Assembly: GCF_023159225.1 (NCBI RefSeq)
Contig: NC_063162.1
Coordinates: 86,705,438-86,769,437 of the forward strand
Direction of reading: 5' to 3'
Origin: Perognathus longimembris pacificus
Taxonomy: Eukaryota; Chordata; Mammalia; Rodentia; Heteromyidae
Length of the DNA stretch: 64,000 bases
Position 1 is the stretch's first letter, and each line of letters begins with the position of its first letter. Positions 10,955-22,065 of this stretch are shown in pieces. A program made the translations under genes and the position numbers. Under the pieces are notes generated by a model. That model saw nothing but the letters and a program-made list of their open reading frames with translations. It was not told where the DNA came from and did no database searches.

Positions 10955-11000
<46 letters not shown>
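10930..11000. repeat. (GACA)n(CA)n compound microsatellite
   Basis: Begins at the 3' end of the dID SINE with GACA units and continues as CA units. Consistent with growth from the SINE tail. Confidence 0.93.
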
Positions 11001-11002
<2 letters not shown>

Positions 11003-11024
11003 TAGATTCAAAAATTAAAATGTA

Positions 11025-11252
11025 GTGGGTGCTGGTGGTTCATGCCTGTGATCCTAGCTCAGAAGGCTGAGATCTGAGGATTGTGTTTTGAAGCCAGCCC
11101 AGGCAGGAAAGTCCATAAGACTCTTATCTCCAATTAACTACCAAAAGCATGCAGAAATGGAGCTGTGGCTCAAATAATAGAGTGCTAGCCTTGAGCCAAA
11201 AAACTCAGGGACAGCACCCAGGCCCTGAGTTCAAGCCCAAAGACTGACACAC
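11025..11252 (+). mobile_element. B1-Geo SINE, plus strand
   Basis: Clear reference-quality copy: B1-like head (gtgctggtggttcatgcctg), linker gactcttatctccaattaac, Geo half (gagctgtggctcaaataata; ggccctgagttcaagccc). Confidence 0.92.
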
Positions 11253-11965
11253 ATAAAAATAAAAAACAATAAGTAAAGGGATAGTGTACTGTTCATAAGG
11301 GGTTTTATTAAGTTTATAACCTCCAGATCCCAGTCTCTCTGACAAGAACGTTTACAATCAAGCATGATGGAGACAATATTGCCAAATCTTGTGCTTGTTG
11401 ATGCCATTCTAAGACCCTATCCAGCCTTGACTCCAGTCTTCAAAGCATTCCTCCTTACATCCTCAATAAAAGGAAATCCCCAAGCTTAACTTGCAAGCGA
11501 GCAGAAGTCCAAGGAAATTGTAAAGTAACCTCTGAATAATGAACATCTTGCCAGGAAAATATATCTGATCTCCAAGGAAGGGTATTGGAACAGATAGGAG
11601 ATGGCAGGGTGAGTTTTCAGAGTTATTTTGACAGTGAGGCTGATGTTGAAGCATGCTGAAATCTGCTCAAGTAGCAAGGACACGATTTCAAAGGAAGAGA
11701 AGGAAGTTGTTCCAACTAACTCACTTCTCATCTTGCTATTTTCAGAAGTTTTCTCTGCACCTCCATCCTAAAGATAATCCTATACAAAAGACAAACCTTT
11801 TCCAGATGTCTTAGCCCTCATAGGCAATAACTTTTGAACAGCAAATTCACAATTTTAATGGGTTTTATTATTCTAGTCTTTTACGTGCATATAATACTTC
11901 AGTCATATTCATCCTAACAACTAACTTTCAATTAGTATTTTACCATTTAAAAAGCATAGAATGAT
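11253..11965. other. Unassigned stretch
   Basis: About 700 bases with no repeat or exon recognised; minus-strand frames near 11460-11730 have no domain. Confidence 0.4.
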
Positions 11966-12148
11966 GCTAGGTCCTGGTGGCTCACACCTGGAATCATGAC
12001 TACTCAAGAAGCTGAGACCTAGAGGATTGTCATTCAAAGCCAGCCCGGGCAGAAAAGTCCCTGAGACTTGATCTCCAATTAACCAGCAAACTGCTGAGCT
12101 GAACACCTAAGTGTGGGCCCTGAATTCAAGCCCCAGTACAAAAATAAA
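11966..12148 (+). mobile_element. B1-Geo SINE with internal deletion, plus strand
   Basis: B1-like head and linker are present (gatctccaattaaccagc), but the Geo A-box region is missing and the copy resumes at gtgtgggccctgaattcaag. Confidence 0.8.
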
Positions 12149-12999
12149 CATGATTATGCAACCTATATAATTCTTGAAATCTGTGGTTGTTACTATGGTT
12201 ATTACACTGATGCCAAAGTCTGAAGCTCAGGCTCTTTGCCATCATGCAAAAACTAAGCTGTGGAGCTGGAATTTTTCAATACAAGTCATAAACTCCAAGT
12301 TCTCTTGACCTTCTTCTCCATTTGCATGACAGTGGACTAGAATAAGATAAGCATCTTTTAATAAATTACATCTGCCTTTTGGGATTAGAGTTTGGAGAAC
12401 AGTAATATCCCACTTTTGTGTATCTTTAAAAAGCCTGTTTGAAGAAGCTAATGTACTGTTCATGGGCATATACATTATTTGTGCCAGTTTGCAATATTTA
12501 GGAAAGGAGGAAAACCATTCTTTACCATGAAAATAAACCAATACCAGCAGGCAACAAGGCAGTGCCAACCAAAGCATCCTGACTGTTCCGTGAATTGTTG
12601 CTGGCATTTATGAAAGCTGGCGACTGAAAGTAGTGTGATCAGAGTTGAGCAGATTGTGTCTGGAATTGGAGCCAGACCCCTTCCTCCTCTCATTTTTCTC
12701 CTGTTCCCATTCAGGGTCTTCAGAGGTTGACAAGAATCAGTCTCAGCAGCCAAATGTTGTTTTGTAACATCAACACAGGCCAGTTCTATTTTACAAATGA
12801 GAAGTTGGAGTCAAGAGATTGTCCCAGGTCTACAGGATGCTGAGATCTTACCATGATGCCATGCAGTCCCTCCAGATATTTTGTTTTCTCCACAGCTAAA
12901 CTAGAAGAAAATCAGAATCTCTGAAGCTTCTTTCCTTTTTGATTAAATCCCAGACTCCTTTTCCAACAGAGAACAGCTTTTCAGTAAGACTGGTTGTCC
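12149..12999. other. Mostly unassigned; short MIR-like patch at 12775-12850
   Basis: The patch attttacaaatgagaagttg with a following cccaggtctaca block resembles the complement of MIR. The rest is unassigned. A minus-strand frame of 121 codons (12242-12607) has no recognised domain. Confidence 0.4.
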
Positions 13000-13155
13000 T
13001 TTTTTGGGAAGTGGTTCTGGGGCTTAAGCTTGAGACCTAGGCACTGACCCTTAGCTTTTTAGCTCAAGCCTAGTGTTCTACCATTGAGCCATAGCTCCAC
13101 TTCCAGCTATTTTTTGCTGGATTGGATACAAGAGTCTCACAGACTTTCTTGCATT
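13000..13155 (-). mobile_element. B1-Geo SINE, minus strand, 5' truncated
   Basis: Complement of the Geo half (ctggggcttaagcttgagac; accattgagccatagctcc) and part of the linker (gagtctcacagactttcttgc), with the B1 head missing at the right. Confidence 0.8.
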
Positions 13156-13350
13156 CAATAGCTTCAATGGATGGTTGTCTTTCAAGAGCAGGTGCATCTG
13201 TTGATGGAAAGAGGCCTTACCATTTGCCCAGTGACTTGTCAGCTTTTGCAAAAGCACATGTGTTCTGATTGTGGAGGTTCACATGACATGAATACAAGGT
13301 GCCCTATAACAGGCCATGTCTCCACCAGTCCTGATGGATCTGTGTTTAAG

Positions 13351-13581
13351 AACTAGACCCTTGGGCTGGGAATATGGCCTAGTGGCAAGAGAGCGTGCCT
13401 TGTGTACATGAAGCCCTGGGTTCGATTCCCCAACACCATATATATTGGCCAGAAGTGGCGGTGTGGCTCAAGTGGCAGAGTGCTAGCCTTGCGCAAAAGG
13501 AAGCCAGGGATAGTGCTCAGGCCCTGAGTTCAAGGCCAAGGACTGGCAAAAAAAAAAAAAGAAAGAAAGAAACTCGACCCT
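13351..13581 (+). mobile_element. IDL-Geo SINE with near-perfect target-site duplication
   Basis: Body 13363-13547 plus A tail. It has an intact B box (ggttcgattcc) and is flanked by aactagaccct (13351-13361) and aactcgaccct (13571-13581), one mismatch apart. The spacer between the ID and Geo halves is shortened. Confidence 0.92.
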
Positions 13582-14034
13582 CATCAAGGCCAGCATGAGG
13601 GACTGGAACTTTATGAAGATTCATCAGAATAATAGGCCAGCATTTGGGAGAGAGCAGTGACTATGTGATTTCAATTTCTTACCATCTGTCTCCACATTTC
13701 TTTCCCTATCAAGTGAGCCACTGGCTTTGGAGAACTGTCAGAATGCCAGGATTCTGGAATGCTCTGTATGGAGTTCACAGGTACAGGTACCCGAAACCAC
13801 AGCTACTGGTTTTCAGCAATAGATGCCCTTGAATGTCCTACAAAAGTGTGTTAAATCTCCCTTTTCTTTCTCCAGCAGAGTCTCTTCACCCTAGTATGAA
13901 CCTATTCCAGTAAGTATAACCATGGAAAGTACTTTTTTGGACCAGTGAGTCACGGTATTTTTAATGGTGGTTTATTTTACATAGGCTTTCTTGAATGATT
14001 ATTTTCTTTTCTCTCATGCAATCTGAATTAATTG
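13582..14034. other. Unassigned stretch
   Basis: No repeat or exon recognised. Confidence 0.4.
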
Positions 14035-14190
14035 GTACAATAAAGATCTGTAAGCCCTGAAATGTTGGTTCAATTCCCAGCTCTGACACAAAGAGCTAAA
14101 CAATCTGCAAGAAAATGCATAAGAAAAACCAACAACCATTTTCCTATCAGTGAAATAAGAGCCTGAGATACCTCTGATACGCTGGGAGGC
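14035..14190 (+). mobile_element. MIR relic, plus strand
   Basis: Contains a 'ggttcaattcccagctctgac' block and a degraded 'ctatcagtgaaataagagcc' block in MIR order. Confidence 0.6.
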
Positions 14191-14404
14191 ACTTTAAAAA
14201 ATTGTGTCTTAAATGCTAATGATTCACCAGTTGGCATTCCAGACTGTGTCTCTTGATATCAAACAGGTTGATTGCTAACAAGATGATGATAGTAGTTTAA
14301 CTTTTAAATGTGGATTTTAAAGGTTTAAGTTTTCAGAATCATCAATCAGAGAATCAGAATAGTGGATGTGGAAACAACTTCAGGCAGGAATCATGACGTC
14401 AAAT

Positions 14405-14490
14405 TTCCTCAATTCTCAACAAGGAAGCTGAGACTCAGAGAAGCTAGTGACCCTCAAGGCCAAAGGCAAGATTAGGGCAGAGCCAGGATG
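14405..14490 (-). mobile_element. MIR relic, minus strand
   Basis: The 'ggaagctgagactcagagaa' and 'ggcagagccagga' blocks match the complement of the MIR core and lie in the expected order. Confidence 0.65.
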
Positions 14491-14613
14491 ACATGCTAGG
14501 TTTTATCTTTGATCAATTTCATAGTCCCCTTTAGAGGCTTGTCTTCTAGTGTGATTCCTGGGGAAGACAGACTTTTCACGTTCTTGATGAGTGATCTGGG
14601 ACCATGGGGAAGG

Positions 14614-14614
<1 letters not shown>

Positions 14615-14658
<44 letters not shown>

Positions 14659-14697
14659 ATATATATATACACATATATATAAAACAACACATATGTA

Positions 14698-14729
<32 letters not shown>

Positions 14730-14740
14730 CATGTATATGT
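14615..14740. repeat. (CT)n then (TA)n compound microsatellite
   Basis: CT units from about 14615 to 14658, then alternating TA/CA sequence to about 14740. The TA part is self-complementary and could extrude as a cruciform. Confidence 0.95.
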
Positions 14741-15117
14741 GCTTCCTAATAGGGGCACTGCTCATTCTTTGATGACAGGATTGATGGGTCTCCCATCAGC
14801 CCTTGAAGTTTTAGAAGGAATGTAAATAAACAAAGCCTGACAATTCTGTTCCTATGTTGTGACCTGTTCACCTCCCTGCCACTTCCAACTTGACTTCTCC
14901 CTGAGCAGCCTCCATGTTATTCAAGTAAGCAGGACTTCCAGAAAACAGGCAGCACATGCTGAGGTTGCCAGAGGAGTGGGAATTCAGCTCTCTTTAAACT
15001 CCAGACTGGGCCAGCATGGAAGGGTTCTGTTATTCTCAGGTTCTTCTTAATCTTGAACTTTCCTTCAAACTTTTCTCTTTCTCCCTTTTAACCACCTCAT
15101 GCTCTGGAAGCATATAG
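14741..15117. other. Unassigned stretch
   Basis: No repeat or exon recognised. Confidence 0.4.
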
Positions 15118-15354
15118 TATTATTTTTTGTCAGTCATGGGGCTTGAACTCAGGGCCTATGTGCTGTTCCTGAGCTCTGTTTCTCAAGGCTGGCACTCTAC
15201 CACTTTGAATCACAGCCCTGCTCTGGTTTTCTGGTGGTTAATTGGCGATAAGTGTCTCACAGACTTTCCTGCTTGGGCTGGCTTTGAACCATGACCCTCA
15301 GATCTCAGCCTCCTGTGTAGCTAGGATTATAGGCATGAGCTACCAGCACCCAGC
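15118..15354 (-). mobile_element. B1-Geo SINE, minus strand
   Basis: Full length: complement of the Geo end (ggggcttgaactcagggcc), linker (ggtggttaattggcgataag) and B1 head (ggattataggcatgagctac). Confidence 0.92.
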
Positions 15355-15449
15355 TCAGATGGTACTTCTTGAAACCTCTCAAAAGTCAACTTTACTCGGG
15401 AATGTTCTCATCTAACAGTCAGCTTTAAAAAGAGTATGATCAAAATCCC

Positions 15450-15653
15450 TTTTTTTATTTTTTTGCCAGTCCTAGGGCTTGAACTCAGGACCTGAGCACT
15501 GTCCCTGGCTTCTTTTTGTTCAAGGCTAGCATTTTACCACTTGAGCCGCAGTGCCACTTCTGGCTTCTTCTGTATATGTGGTGCTGAGGAATCAAACTCA
15601 AGGCTTCATGCATGCTAGACAAGTACTCTACCCCTAGGCCACATTCCTAGCCT
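15450..15653 (-). mobile_element. IDL-Geo SINE, minus strand
   Basis: T-rich tail at left, complement of Geo (gccacttctggcttcttc), then ID half ending cattcctagcc. Typical divergence. Confidence 0.92.
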
Positions 15654-15739
15654 AAACAACATCTTTGAAAAATAAATAAATAAATGAAACCCAACTTAAA
15701 GTTTATTGAAAATGGTAATAGCAATACTACCTTTAATTC

Positions 15740-16240
15740 ACTTAATGACTATACACAGATGACCATAGCAGCACTTTTCCTAATAGCTACAAAATGAAAA
15801 CAACCCAAATAATTTCCCACCAACTGATGCATGGGTAAGCTTTATGTGTTGTATCTATGCAATGGACTATTACTTGGCACTGAAAACAAAATACTGTAGC
15901 AGATTAAATCTCAAAAAAACAAGCTATGCTAGCTGAAAAAAAAAGACAAGACAAAAAAAAATCACATAGTATGAGATTTTATTTCTAAGAAATGACCCTC
16001 AAAGGCAAATCTAGAGAGACAGAAAACAGATGGGTAATCGTCTAGGACTGCAGATGGGAATGTAGTGTGATGGAAAAAGTGCAAAGTTCCCTTTTGGTGT
16101 GTGATTGATGAAATTATTCTTAAATTAGGTTTCAGGGAGGGTTGCCTGACTCTCAGTTTATCAATAATCATTTAGTTGGATTCTTCAAAAGAGTGAATTT
16201 TGATTATAACCCATAAATCTATGTGATGAATGATCATGTG
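15740..16240 (+). mobile_element. Ancient L1M-type 3' end, plus strand
   Basis: Contains, in order, sequences like the L1MA/L1MB 3' region: gcacttttcctaatagctac, caacccaaataatttcccacc-actgatgcatgggtaa, ggactattacttggcactg, a tatgagattttatttctaagaaatgaccctc-type block and a gagagacagaaaacagatgg block. Heavily diverged; no open frame. Predates the rodent-specific L1 ends elsewhere in the window. Confidence 0.75.
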
Positions 16241-16369
16241 ACACATAGCTGGCTGCTAGCATGGAGGGCATCTTTGGAGTTCTTGGTGACCAGACTGACT
16301 CAGTGTTCCAGTTCCTCTCATCCTGATTGCCCCTCAAAAAGAGCCAATGGCCTTCAAGTCAGGGCAGGG
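16241..16369. other. Unassigned
   Basis: Short spacer with no recognised element. Confidence 0.3.
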
Positions 16370-16660
16370 CCTCTCACCATGATGCAGTAATTTATAAGGC
16401 AGACTGCCTGACAAAACCTTAGTTCAGGGACAAATGCATTTGAAGTAAAAAGCGTATGGCAGGAGCAGCAATTAGATCTGCAATTAAGACATTTACAGTG
16501 TTTAGAGCTGACAAGAAATTAAAGCAAAGGTTGGTATGGCTGTAATGTCTTCAAAGATATAGCCTTGCAAACAGGCCTTGCACTGTTGGCTGGATTATAT
16601 TTATTTATGCATTGCTATTGTCAGAAAATATTCCTTTTTTCCCCTAAAACTTATCAAACC
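16370..16660. promoter_or_regulatory. Candidate conserved non-coding element (inference)
   Basis: Repeat-free, AT-biased block with closely spaced homeodomain-like ATTA/TAAT cores and mixed complexity (gcagtaatttataaggcag; gcagcaattagatctgcaat; catttacagtgtttagagct). Composition resembles developmental enhancers. No alignment was available. Confidence 0.28.
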
Positions 16661-17735
16661 AGCACTGGGAGCCTTAGCAGGGGAGACTGGAAACAGGTCT
16701 GAATAATACATTCAAGATAATTTCGAAAAATCACCCTTTAATGAGTACCATATTCCCTCCAATTTTCCCTTATATATGATTCACCATTTTGCAAATACTG
16801 ATGTATAAAGAATGCATTGGATGTGGCAAAAGTTGAAGATAGCCCCTGTGGATAAGACCTAATGGACACCATCCTGAAATAATACATAGAGCTCAACCCC
16901 CAAACATGTGTCTTCAATTTACAATAATTCAGCAATCATGTTCAACCAGAACCTGATTACACAAAATGGGACTTTTTAACTCCCAGGCTTGGATCAAATT
17001 TTGAGGCCCAAAAAAAGGAGGTGGAGGTATAATATGTGCCATGTTTATATGTTCCAGATACTGTGATTAAATGATCCACACACACTTAAAAAAAAAAACT
17101 ATTTCTTTGAGCTTATCGAAGCACCTAGTATCATTTCTCCACTATAAATATTTAGTTTGGTTTATAAGAATTTGCAAGAAAGTCCTGGCTGGATGCAATG
17201 GGAAGAAAGTGGAAAGTAAGTTCTGTTAGAATATTATAGTTTCCAAAGTCTCCTCCGCTTTCCCAGAGGCTCAGAAGGGAAGAAGACTAGCCAGAGTCAG
17301 CTCCCTCCTGGGTGGCACAGGGTAACCTGGTTCTAGGGCCCAGAACATTGTGTCTATTGAGTCTCAAGGATGCTTTATTTTGTTTTGATCTTTTATTTAA
17401 TTTTTGTCAGTCTCCTCTTCTTTCTTATGAATATACAGTCTCTTTTCACAGAGGCAAATGTGTACTGTATTAGGACTTCTAAGATGCTAAGAAGTCCACA
17501 AATCATTCTTTTTGAATTACTGTCATGCTAGGCACTTACTTCTTTGATCAGAAGAAATTATGGATTTAACATGTTTGGTGCACCTCAAGCAATGGTCTCT
17601 CAGAATGGATTGCTAGACAAAATACAAAGCACTCAGTTCAATGTGAAGTTCAAGTATAACTGTAGGCATGTCATATCACTGGGAAAAAGGTATAGTTTGT
17701 TATCTAAAACTTTAGATGGTCTAAAGCTAGGCAGC
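16661..17735. other. About 1 kb unassigned
   Basis: The 17590-17690 part may be another old repeat, but I could not place it. No exon recognised. Confidence 0.35.
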
Positions 17736-17797
17736 ATATTATCAAGAAAGCTAACAACAACAGGTGCTGGTGGGGATGTGGCCAGAAGGGAATGTTA

Positions 17798-17843
17798 CTA
17801 CACTGTTGGTGGGAATGTAACTACACTGTTGGTGGGAATGTAA
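17798..17843 (+). repeat. Perfect 23-bp tandem duplication inside the L1
   Basis: The 23 bases at 17798-17820, centred on acactgttggtgggaatg, are repeated without change at 17821-17843. A post-insertion slippage or duplication event. Confidence 0.9.
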
Positions 17844-17965
17844 ACTTGCTCAACCAGTCTGGGAAGCAGTATGAAAGTTCCACAAAAGAGTAAACATATA
17901 GCTTCACTATGACCCAGCAATCCTGCTTCTGTGAATCTATCCGATGGGCACAAACCAGGTTATAC

Positions 17966-18124
17966 AAAAGCCTACAACCAGGAGAAACACTTGGGCTCCT
18001 TGACACAGGGCGGAACTTCCTTAACAGTACAAGAAATGTATCCAATGCCTAATGTATGAAACTGTAACCTCTCTGTACATCACTTTGACAATAAATAAGA
18101 GAAAAAAAATAAAGCCTACAACCA
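17966..18124 (+). mobile_element. Internally deleted short L1 nested in an L1
   Basis: An insert of 130 bp (17981-18110) lies between duplicated copies of aaagcctacaacca (17967-17980 and 18111-18124). Its 3' 75 bases are the L1 3' tip (aagaaatgtatccaatgcct; tgtacatcactttgacaata) plus an A-rich tail. Its first ~42 bases (aaacacttgggctccttgac; ggcggaacttcctt) resemble an L1 body segment that normally lies well upstream of the 3' end, so the copy appears to lack the intervening part. Confidence 0.75.
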
Positions 18125-18835
18125 TGTCCATTGAAGCATTGGTTACCATAGCAAAGATATAGAATGAGCCCAAATGCCTCTCAGTGGACAAACAGAACAA
18201 GAAAATGTGGTATATATACACAATTCATAAGGAAATGGAAAGACTTGGAAAATTATATTAAGTGAAGTAAGACAGAACCAAAAAAACATAGGTTGCATGG
18301 TTTCCTTCAGTTGTTATAATTAGAATGTCCCTACGGACATACAAGTAAACACAATGGATGGTAAAAGACAAAAAATTCCATTTGGACATGATAAATTAAA
18401 CAGGACTCTAAATACTCACACAGTGAGACCAAAGGAGGATATCCTTAGGAGAGGATCACAAAAGCTCAATAGCTATGTGCATATGATCATATAAAATGAT
18501 GTCTATCTAAAAGAACCCCAACAAATAGAAACAAGAGGATTTTGTTATTTAGTTTTTTTCTGCTTTGTCATTGTTTTTGACTAATGTACTTTTAAAAAAA
18601 AAATCTTGTACATAAATAATGGGACAAAGGATGAAGTAATTCAGCAGTGATACTCACTAGACACTATGTTGAAAATGAACTATACAACTTGTGGGAGAGG
18701 GGGGCCAGGAGAGAAAAACTGGTAGCAAACAAGGAAAGAGGTGACAGTGTTCAAAAAGAAATGTACTCATTACCTGACTTAACCCATCTGTACATCACCC
18801 TTACAATAAAAAAATAAAGTTAGGTAGCATGAGAA

Positions 18836-19230
18836 CACTACATACAAAGCCTTTTGTAAATGTCTTGTGTAAAGATAAATTGATATTAATTTAAATGTGT
18901 GGTTCTCCCACCTTCCCTGCCCTCCATAATACTGGAGTTTGAATGTAAAGTCCTGAGTCACAGTCACAGTCCAGTTTTTCTGTTCATGGTGAACATATTT
19001 CTACATTTCTTGTTCATTGAAAGATAACTTTTGTGGGTTACTATTGAAAAGGAAACCATTTCTGGGTATTGGAGGAAGGAAGAGTTCCTGATGTCTTGGT
19101 CATTAACACCTGGGTCTAGGGTGGAGTTGAGTATTTCACAGCTCTCTGGGACGTACACTGGAGCAGGATGCTCTAGGTGGAAGTACTCCAGGCTGATTGG
19201 TTCAAAAATATGTTATTAAAAAATAAAATA
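18836..19230. other. Unassigned stretch
   Basis: No repeat or exon recognised. Confidence 0.35.
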
Positions 19231-19453
19231 GCAGCTTGGCACCAATGGTTCATACCCATAATTAAGGCTACACAAGAGACTGAAATCTGAGGATCAAGAT
19301 TTGAAACCAGCCTGGGCAGAAAACTATGTGAGATGCTTATCTCCAATTAACTACCAAAAAGCTAGAAGCAGAGCTATGGTTCAAGTGGTAGAGCACTAGT
19401 CTTGAGCAAAAAAGCTCAGGGAAAATGCTCAGATCCTACTCAAGGCCCAGTTT
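19231..19453 (+). mobile_element. B1-Geo SINE, plus strand
   Basis: Diverged head (accaatggttcatacccata), intact linker (tctccaattaactaccaaaa) and Geo half (ctatggttcaagtggtagag). Confidence 0.88.
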
Positions 19454-19494
19454 CCCCTTCTTTAACTTTAAGTCTTTTGAAGGCAAGAAAGATA

Positions 19495-19550
19495 TCCTCC
19501 CTCCCTCCCTCCCTCCCTCCCTCTCTTCCTTCCTTGTTTGCTTCCTTCCT
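19495..19550. repeat. (CCCT)n/(CCTT)n microsatellite
   Basis: CCCT units then CCTT units, about 55 bases. Confidence 0.9.
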
Positions 19551-21584
19551 TCAATCTGTTTATTCATTTACCTCATGGTATCTAATAGCACTTCAAAGTG
19601 TTTGGTCCACTATAAGAATTCAGTAAATAAATGTTTGGCTGAATACACATTTCTTTTGCTTGAACAAAAAAAAAGTCAACTAGCTCCTGTTAACATATTA
19701 TAGATAAATATAACCAAAAAAGCAGTCATGTCAGATTAGGGCTTCAATGACAAATCAAAATGCACTTCCACGATGAGCTGTGTCTAGTAGAAGACACCAC
19801 ATGCTTCTCCCACCCCTCTGGATCTCAACACACATTTAAAAACTACAGGACAATAATGATCATCTAGGCAAGGTTATGATGCATTAGAAGTGCTCAGAGA
19901 CCAGGGAGCATGTGAGAAATGAAATACCCAAGTTATTTTCATAGATTCCCTCCCTCTGAAAGTTGACAAGAAGTGCAGCACCTGGGATTTGGAATTTTGC
20001 CTCCTCTTGTTTTGTGTAGTCTCTCTTTTAATGGAAACAGAGGCATCCTAAACAATGAATGCAGTCTTACATCAAATCTAAGAAGGCATTGAATGTAAGA
20101 TGAGCAATCATTTTGGGTACTAAGAAAGGAAAAAAAGCAACAACAACAAACTAAGAAAATATTCCAAATTTAGAGACATAGAGGAAATGTAGAAAAATGA
20201 ATGTTCAGGATCTATAAAATACAGATAATTCTTCCCTAAAGATTTTATTGTCTATACTACTTATAATATACAAAGCTACCATACTGTAAGTTGTCCATAC
20301 ACTTGCTAAAGAAATGAATGAATAAAAATGAATCAATGCTTTCTTGTCTGTCTATGTCTCTTTCTCTCTCTCCCCTCCTCTCCCATGCCTCATCTCCAAA
20401 CCTCTTCTTAATGTTATAAGTAATCACTTAGAGAAAGGATAGAGGCTATCTCTGATTTAAAAAAAAAAGAAAACAAACAGAAAACTAGCTTGCAGAACAG
20501 CATCATATGGGGATGGCTGCAGACCAAGGGCTATGAATGTCATCAGAAACAGTGAGATCTTCATCTCCAAGGTTCCAGTCCAATGGGGCCTTTTATCTGA
20601 ACAATCAAAGAAGGGATTATTTTGAGAGAGAATCACACTAAAGCCAATGATAGTGTATCGGTTATTGAAAGCAGAGAGGTAGAAGTATATGCAATATTCA
20701 TTTTGAAAGAAAAATTTGTTGGGCTTGACACATGCATCATTCACACATCAGAAAATAGTGCACGCTCATGACTGTCCTACAATCTCAGAATTGCAGCTTG
20801 CAACCTGGTGTCTCCTCTCAGTGATAAATATGGGTAATATTAATGTCATCTTCCAAGCCCCCAAAAATATAGCTGACTCTGTTCAGCCAAGCTGGTGGTG
20901 CTGCTGCCGGTAAATTATCTTCAGACCCTAACTTCATGCGCACAGAATCCTTAGAGCTTTTATGAAGCCTAGGGCCCAGAGTGACAGACCAGGAATATTG
21001 ATATTACCTCCTAGGCTGTCCTGCACGATTTTAGCCCATATTCTCTAACACTGGCTTCCTTGTAAACCGGCTTCTAGTTCATCTTTTCAGAGCACAGGAT
21101 AAGAACCATGAAGCTATTTCAATTAAGATGAGAATTCTACGTTTGGAATTGTGACCTGCCTTTGGAAATACCCTCTTCTCTTTGTCACTCATTTTTTATA
21201 ATGGCTGTGTTACACCAACATCATTTCAGTTCTCAGGAGAATACTTGAAGTCCCTCGCTCACTGTTCCCACCAAGCCGTGCCATCGGGAGGCAGCTTCAC
21301 CCTTGGTTCTAGAGCCTAAGCTCTAGAACAGAAGCATTTGTGACTCCAGTGGGATTTCCCTGGTTCCTGGAACAAATATTTCTAATCTGGCTCCTGCTAA
21401 GTTAGTATTTATTAAGCTAAATAAATTACTAAAAGAAGTAATATACTATGTCTCAGTATCAAGTAATATTTATTAAATAAATCAATGAAGAGTGAAGAAG
21501 CACAAACCCCTTGGTACTTTGGTGTAGCAATGACTTGGGAGTTATCTAAAGCTTGTTTCTAAAATGGGTTTTGAAGAGTGTGGT
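19551..21584. other. About 2 kb unassigned
   Basis: Contains a short CT-rich patch at about 20345-20392. Otherwise no SINE, L1 or exon recognised. Frames of up to 95 codons have no domain. The largest uninterrupted unassigned block in the first half of the window. Confidence 0.4.
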
Positions 21585-22065
21585 TTGATACAGTTGTGCC
21601 TCTCATCCACTGTGAGACACCCCCACCCCAAACCAGTAGATGCCTGAAGCCATAGACAGACTCATTACTATATAATTAAAAAACAACAACTATATGCCTA
21701 GAAACATATTACTCATCTATCTCTGGTGGCATATGCCTCAGGACCTCCTCTGAATCACTACTTTTAACATCGGAGCCATTACTAAGTAATTTGGGTTACT
21801 TAAACACAAACACTGTGTTTCTACAGTCAATCTCATCAGCAACATGGCTACCATGTAACTAATGAGCAGGTAGCATATACTTTGTGGAGATATTCCATTG
21901 ACCAAGAGATGATTCACATTGAGGAATGGGGTAAGATTTTGTAGTGCTACTCAGGAAAGTGCACAATTTAAAACTGATACATTGTTTATTTCTGGAGTTT
22001 TCCATGTAGTATTTTCAGACTGGGCCTGAACCAGGTGACTGAAACTGGGGGTGGGGTTACTCTAT
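21585..22065. mobile_element. Tigger-like non-autonomous DNA transposon relic
   Basis: The left part (accagtagatgcctgaagcc) and right part (acaatttaaaactgatacat; ctggagttttccatgtagta; ggtgactgaaactgg) match the degraded ends of pogo/Tigger-type elements, whose ends in intact copies read as 'ccgcggtttc'-rich inverted repeats. Here the CpG-rich ends have decayed. The right half is paralogous to 32125-32410 in this window. Strand is not assigned. Confidence 0.55.

Larger units (their letters stand above)
17736..18835 (+). mobile_element. L1 3' end (ORF2 end plus lineage-specific 3' UTR), 5' truncated, carrying a nested L1
   Basis: Begins in L1 sequence (aacaacaacaggtgctggtg; actgttggtgggaatgtaa; gacccagcaatcctgcttct) and continues after the nested insert at 17981-18110 with gaaaatgtggtatatataca. 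It then runs into a 3' UTR with aactatacaacttgtgggag, aagaaatgtactcattacct and a terminal tgtacatcacccttacaata. This copy joins ORF2-type sequence to the 3' tip seen alone at 23.9, 25.2, 53.1 and 57.5 kb, so it identifies those as L1 ends. No open reading frame survives. Confidence 0.85.

Noticed and set aside
10930..11000. CRISPR-like array
   Set aside because: Simple GACA/CA microsatellite with no spacers; the window is mammalian.
14659..14740. Cruciform regulatory element
   Set aside because: The palindrome is just alternating TA/CA microsatellite sequence.
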